IMG/VR virus record: IMGVR_UViG_3300020463_000105
Coordinates: 1 to 28,050 of that record
Reading direction: 5' to 3' (one strand)
Length of the DNA stretch: 28,050 nt
DNA from: a virus
Position numbers and translations under genes: made by a program. This document shows positions 25,356 through 28,050 of this stretch, one piece after another. The notes under the pieces were generated by a model. That model was not told where the DNA came from and searched no databases. It worked only from the letters and a program-made list of their open reading frames with translations. Positions within the stretch are counted from its first letter, which is position 1. Each line of letters begins with the position of its first letter.

Positions 25356-25973
25356 CTAAGATATCCACTCATAAATCTTCTTTGTTTCCTTCGCACGATG
25401 GTCAAGCCCAGTATAGCCACCGTTTATACGTTTTGTCAGTTTTTTTATAGCGTCATCGTTGACACCTTCGTCACATATTTTCCATAAGTTATTCTTCTTA
25501 AAGAACCACAGAGCCGTGTCCATTGCATAGTCTTCTTCTAGTAACTGCGGGTTCTCTAAAACTTCTGGTATACGCATGTCTGAAGCAAAGGCTCGGACGT
25601 TGTTATATCCGGTTAATTGTAAAAATCCTCGGCCTATGTAGGCGCTAGATTTTTCTTTCGTGTCGTTCCCCATCCTGCCAAAATACACGTTCTCAGCCAG
25701 TGCTTTTGGGTTTTTGGCAAACGGCTCCGCGCTCTCTTCTGTAGGGAAACGGCTAGGCCATACTTTCATCATAGCCTCTACGGAGTAGTTTAGGTTCTCT
25801 CTTGTGTATCTAAACGTACCGCTTTCATGTACCACCTGCCCTAGCAAATGTGCGCCTCTTTCTGGAGACAACTCGTAGTGTGTTACTATTGCCTTTGCTG
25901 TATTGGGGCCAAACGCGCCATCAGGAGTTACCCCACACTTTTCCTGTAACTGTTTTAAGGCTTCAAACGCCAT
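25356..25973 (-). CDS. GH19 endolysin (lysozyme/chitinase-like)
   Basis: The cell-wall lytic enzyme, 205 residues. A short N-terminal peptidoglycan-binding-like helix pair (LQEKCGVTPDGAFGPNTAK) precedes the GH19 domain. The first catalytic Glu is E50 in VVHESGTF, with RENLNYS (E59) following. GRGFLQLTGYNNV and the terminal RINGGYTGLDHR are the other GH19 marks. It would cut glycan strands after the holin opens the membrane. No signal peptide is seen, so release depends on the holin. AAGGAG precedes the ATG inside the end of the holin gene, and the two overlap by one base. Confidence 0.94.
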   Translation of the reverse strand: MAFEALKQLQEKCGVTPDGAFGPNTAKAIVTHYELSPERGAHLLGQVVHESGTFRYTRENLNYSVEAMMKVWPSRFPTEESAEPFAKNPKALAENVYFGRMGNDTKEKSSAYIGRGFLQLTGYNNVRAFASDMRIPEVLENPQLLEEDYAMDTALWFFKKNNLWKICDEGVNDDAIKKLTKRINGGYTGLDHRAKETKKIYEWIS

Positions 25974-26353
25974 TACTTTCTCCTTACAAACTGCTTGTAC
26001 CCTTTCACACCGAAAGAGGCTGAAATTGCAATACCCAAGCTGTAAAAATACCAGTCTGGTGCTTTTTGAAGTTGTTCAAAACCTCTATCTACAATACCCT
26101 CTGCACCCGGAATAAATGCAAGCACAAGTGGAATTGACAGCACAATAACGAAAAATTCGTCTTTCCAGCTTGATCCGCTGTTCTCTGCCATGACCCGCTC
26201 CCAATCGGCAACGCTTGTCTTTTCAGACAGTAATATCTTTGCTTTCGCTTCGGCTTCTGTAAGTTTTAACTTGGCTTCAGCAGCTTGCTTTGTAGTCTTA
26301 GCATCAATCCATGACCCTGCCAAACTTGCTAGTGGTGTTAAAAACTGTAACAT
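25973..26353 (-). CDS. holin of the three-TM gene-transfer-agent type
   Basis: A 126-residue membrane protein next to the endolysin. Its pattern matches the GTA_holin_3TM family: a helical N-terminal part, then SWKDEFFVIVLSIPLVLAFIPG (TM about 67-82) and PDWYFYSLGIAISASFGVKG (TM about 101-117), with a basic tail (KGYKQFVRRK). The Ala/Lys-rich segment at 17-45 is a coiled coil. The third TM is not evident from sequence alone. It probably forms the membrane lesion that releases the endolysin. Confidence 0.85.
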   Translation of the reverse strand: MLQFLTPLASLAGSWIDAKTTKQAAEAKLKLTEAEAKAKILLSEKTSVADWERVMAENSGSSWKDEFFVIVLSIPLVLAFIPGAEGIVDRGFEQLQKAPDWYFYSLGIAISASFGVKGYKQFVRRK

Positions 26354-26658
26354 TATTTGTTACTCCCCATATTTGTAAAACCAAAATAGGCTGCGGTTAC
26401 ACCTGACACGGCAACAACATACACAGCAGCTATATCTGCCAGTAGTTTAGACGCTTGTTCCAAGCCTAGCCAAGAGGACACGACAATAGCAAAAGGGTAT
26501 AGAACCATACCACTTAGAGCAAACCACGTCATTCGTAGCTGTGCATCTCGCTTGGCATCGGCGTCTTCCATCATCCTGCGCCTGTCTTCGAGCATTATTT
26601 GACGCTCATCTGGGTCAATCTTGCCGTTGTCGTTCAAGTCGTATTTTGCTTTGGGCAT
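26353..26658 (-). CDS. EF-hand two-TM protein (holin-like)
   Basis: A 101-residue protein with a textbook EF-hand loop, DLNDNGKIDPDE (D7-E18), and two hydrophobic segments (about 44-64 and 71-94). The ATG at 26658 has AGGAG (26666-26670) seven bases upstream. The earlier ATG at 26664 is only one base from it, so 26658 is the start. It lies beside the holin and endolysin, so a role in lysis as a second holin, antiholin or calcium-responsive membrane factor is plausible but unproven. The start overlaps the preceding ORF by 44 bases. Confidence 0.75.
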   Translation of the reverse strand: MPKAKYDLNDNGKIDPDERQIMLEDRRRMMEDADAKRDAQLRMTWFALSGMVLYPFAIVVSSWLGLEQASKLLADIAAVYVVAVSGVTAAYFGFTNMGSNK

Positions 26659-26836
26659 CTGCATACTCCTGTATTATCCGTCTATTATAACCCAGTATAA
26701 TTAATTTACCATTTTTATCATAAGCCGCAAACTTCTTACCGTGTTCTACTATTGTTGGCTGTTCACTTCTAGGCAAGTCACCTTCATACTGTTGTGTGTT
26801 ACCATTATTTTTGCCTGTTCTGCTTGTTCTAGGCAT
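26615..26836 (-). CDS. small overlapping protein, 73 aa
   Basis: A 73-residue soluble protein (KFAAYDKNGKLIILGYNRR in the middle) that overlaps the 57-residue gene upstream by 88 bases and the EF-hand gene by 44. About 90 bases (26659-26748) are covered by no other gene, which supports coding. No strong Shine-Dalgarno is seen, and no in-frame ATG or GTG removes the upstream overlap. Function unknown. Confidence 0.55.
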   Translation of the reverse strand: MPRTSRTGKNNGNTQQYEGDLPRSEQPTIVEHGKKFAAYDKNGKLIILGYNRRIIQEYADAQSKIRLERQRQD

Positions 26837-26922
26837 TCCTGTTTATCCGAATATGTGCCAATCTGATAGTATTGCAGTCGATCTGTACTAACAAAATGTA
26901 AAAAAACTAAGACGTAAATCAT
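26749..26922 (-). CDS. small membrane-anchored or exported protein, 57 aa
   Basis: ATG at 26922 overlaps the TGA of the preceding gene (ATGA), which I take as the start over TTG at 26949. The N-terminal MIYVLVFLHFVS is a short hydrophobic segment, followed by a hydrophilic stretch with two Cys (C30, C50). The size, single N-terminal hydrophobic segment and position near the lysis genes would fit a spanin-like or small secreted protein, which is inference. Confidence 0.55.
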   Translation of the reverse strand: MIYVLVFLHFVSTDRLQYYQIGTYSDKQECLEQAEQAKIMVTHNSMKVTCLEVNSQQ

Positions 26923-27374
26923 GGAAAGTAATCCCAAATGTCCAACCAACCCATATAATGCAAGTATCCTGCTGCTCCTATAAATGTCATAATAAGAAGT
27001 ACAATTATACCTACTATCGTAACCATTAATTCCTGTTGTTGTATAGCATCACGCCTTGCCTGTGCTTCTGCTTCACGTTTTTCTGCTAAAACTTCTCTTC
27101 TAATCTTTAAAAGTTCTAAGTATTTTGATCTTCCGTAGGTTTGAGTAATCCACTCTTTGAGTTCTTCTTCAGCCTCTGCTGCCTGTCTAACTTTCGCCCA
27201 GCGATCCAACGCCGTAGCATTTGCACTTTTGCCTGATACACCTTTTTTCTGTAACGTTTTCTTAGCGTGGTCAGTTGCATCAAAGAATTGTCCAATCTGC
27301 TTGCTAAGTCCAGCTACGGTTTTACCTGCAGCTAGTCCTGTTTTGATACCCGCAAGGATTGTAATAGGGTCCAT
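26919..27374 (-). CDS. amphipathic plus C-terminal TM protein, 151 aa
   Basis: A 151-residue protein with an amphipathic N-terminus (MDPITILAGIKTGLAAGKTV), a long charged coiled-coil region (about 55-112) and one strong C-terminal TM segment (about 117-140, VTIVGIIVLLIMTFIGAAGY). I recall the opening from proteins in marine phage genomes, but no role is established to my knowledge. It begins two bases after the stop of the neighbouring coiled-coil gene. Membrane function near the lysis genes is likely. Confidence 0.65.
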   Translation of the reverse strand: MDPITILAGIKTGLAAGKTVAGLSKQIGQFFDATDHAKKTLQKKGVSGKSANATALDRWAKVRQAAEAEEELKEWITQTYGRSKYLELLKIRREVLAEKREAEAQARRDAIQQQELMVTIVGIIVLLIMTFIGAAGYLHYMGWLDIWDYFP

Positions 27375-27376
27375 TG

Positions 27377-27793
27377 CTATCTACCATCAGACATTGTTGG
27401 GCGTCTTGCCAAAAACTCTATTGTATTTTCTAAAGTTTTAACTCTAGCTTGTAACTTCACGATTTGATTGAATTGTAAAATAAACCCTTCTTGAGTTTCG
27501 TATACATCTTCAAACTCTTCGTAAATCTCATCAATCGTGTCGCCACCATCCTCCTCGACTTCGATGATGTATTCTATAATTTCATCTATTCTTTCGCTGT
27601 TTTCCTCTACATCACGAATAAGGTTTGTTCTGTCAGTAGCATTGTTCTCAATGGTTAAAGTCTCAACCTGTTCTGTTAGCCCCTCAATAATTGATGCTTG
27701 GGAAGAGGCGTACCAAATACCACCTCCAACCGTGCTAACTATGGCTACAACTGCGCTAGCAGCGACAGCGATATTTACCTTGGGCAGATCCAT
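27377..27793 (-). CDS. TM plus coiled-coil protein, spanin-like topology, 138 aa
   Basis: One TM segment at the N-terminus (about 8-28) followed by a long acidic coiled coil (about 35-85, EENSERIDEIIEYIIEVEED) and a second helical part (ARVKTLENTIEFLA). This is the topology of an inner-membrane spanin (Rz), but no lipoprotein partner (Rz1) is seen overlapping it. A different envelope role remains possible. The start shares one base with the stop of the zinc-ribbon gene. Confidence 0.55.
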   Translation of the reverse strand: MDLPKVNIAVAASAVVAIVSTVGGGIWYASSQASIIEGLTEQVETLTIENNATDRTNLIRDVEENSERIDEIIEYIIEVEEDGGDTIDEIYEEFEDVYETQEGFILQFNQIVKLQARVKTLENTIEFLARRPTMSDGR

Positions 27794-28020
27794 CAGGTAT
27801 CACCATTTATCTGTGCAGGAGCTGTTACTGTTATAGTTGTAGCTCTAACCTCACCACCTTTCCAAGCCTCACCGCAATCTGGACAATTTCCTTCAGGATA
27901 TGACGCTATCTCTGCGGGTGTGTCTACCAAGTTTCCACAGCTCTCACACTGCACAACATCTACAGAGGTGGACGGTGACCACTTTGAGCCATCGGGCATA
28001 TTTATTACTGTATCAGACAT
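27793..28020 (-). CDS. zinc-ribbon phage protein, 75 aa
   Basis: The first gene of the late run inside the window. Two CxxC pairs (C25/C28 and C46/C49, in CESCG and CPDCGEAW) form a zinc ribbon, followed by an ATTITVTAPAQ beta-strand. I associate this type of small protein with phage late modules. No catalytic function is apparent; zinc ribbons bind nucleic acid or protein. AAGGAG (28028-28033) is seven bases upstream of the ATG. A TATAAC (28036-28041, - strand) further up could be part of a promoter, but its -35 region is outside the window. Confidence 0.75.
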   Translation of the reverse strand: MSDTVINMPDGSKWSPSTSVDVVQCESCGNLVDTPAEIASYPEGNCPDCGEAWKGGEVRATTITVTAPAQINGDT

Positions 28021-28050
28021 AACAAAACTCCTTATGTTATACTAACTGTT

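Overview
The window reads as part of the genome of a tailed double-stranded DNA bacteriophage, probably a marine, uncultured one. The case for a phage is direct: short genes packed end to end with 1-4 base overlaps, a family A DNA polymerase with its own replication set, a GH19 endolysin beside holin-like membrane proteins, and very large virion-type proteins. The marine, possibly alphaproteobacterial, host is inference. It rests on a GTA-type three-TM holin, a Leu-type PolA and protein styles I associate with marine phages, and no database search was run. There is no integrase, terminase, portal, capsid, tRNA or CRISPR array in the window.

Left arm (about 15-13510, all + strand): early/replication genes. 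First come a zincin-plus-VWA protein and several small unknown genes. A regulatory stretch follows (about 2630-3150) with a GC-rich hairpin, a promoter overlapped by a palindrome, and a perfect 18-bp palindrome. Next is a replication and recombination block: VRR-NUC nuclease, HTH/DUF6378-like protein, family A DNA polymerase, Cas4/RecB-type nuclease with a probable Fe-S cluster, SNF2-type helicase, a conserved small coiled protein, an excisionase-like HTH protein, a putative ssDNA-binding protein and a primase-helicase (AEP-like plus DUF927/P-loop). A strong terminator sits just before the primase-helicase gene, and another closes the arm at 13581-13608.

Right arm (28020 down to 13607, all - strand): a late operon converging on the left arm. 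In transcription order it holds a zinc-ribbon protein, a TM plus coiled-coil protein, an amphipathic/TM protein, overlapping small genes, an EF-hand two-TM protein, a GTA-type holin, a GH19 endolysin, a conserved GG-motif protein, a GNAT-like protein, a 287-residue protein, a 946-residue protein with repeated linear motifs, and a 2107-residue giant polyvalent protein with its own HEVGH zincin motif. The last five are probably virion or DNA-ejection proteins.

The most interesting unexplained signals are three near-identical 18-bp palindromes spread over the replication arm (537, 3005, 7639), the palindromic promoter that seems to drive a leaderless gene at 2753, the terminator 16 bases before the primase-helicase start, and the repeated FDxFGD motifs in the 946-residue protein.
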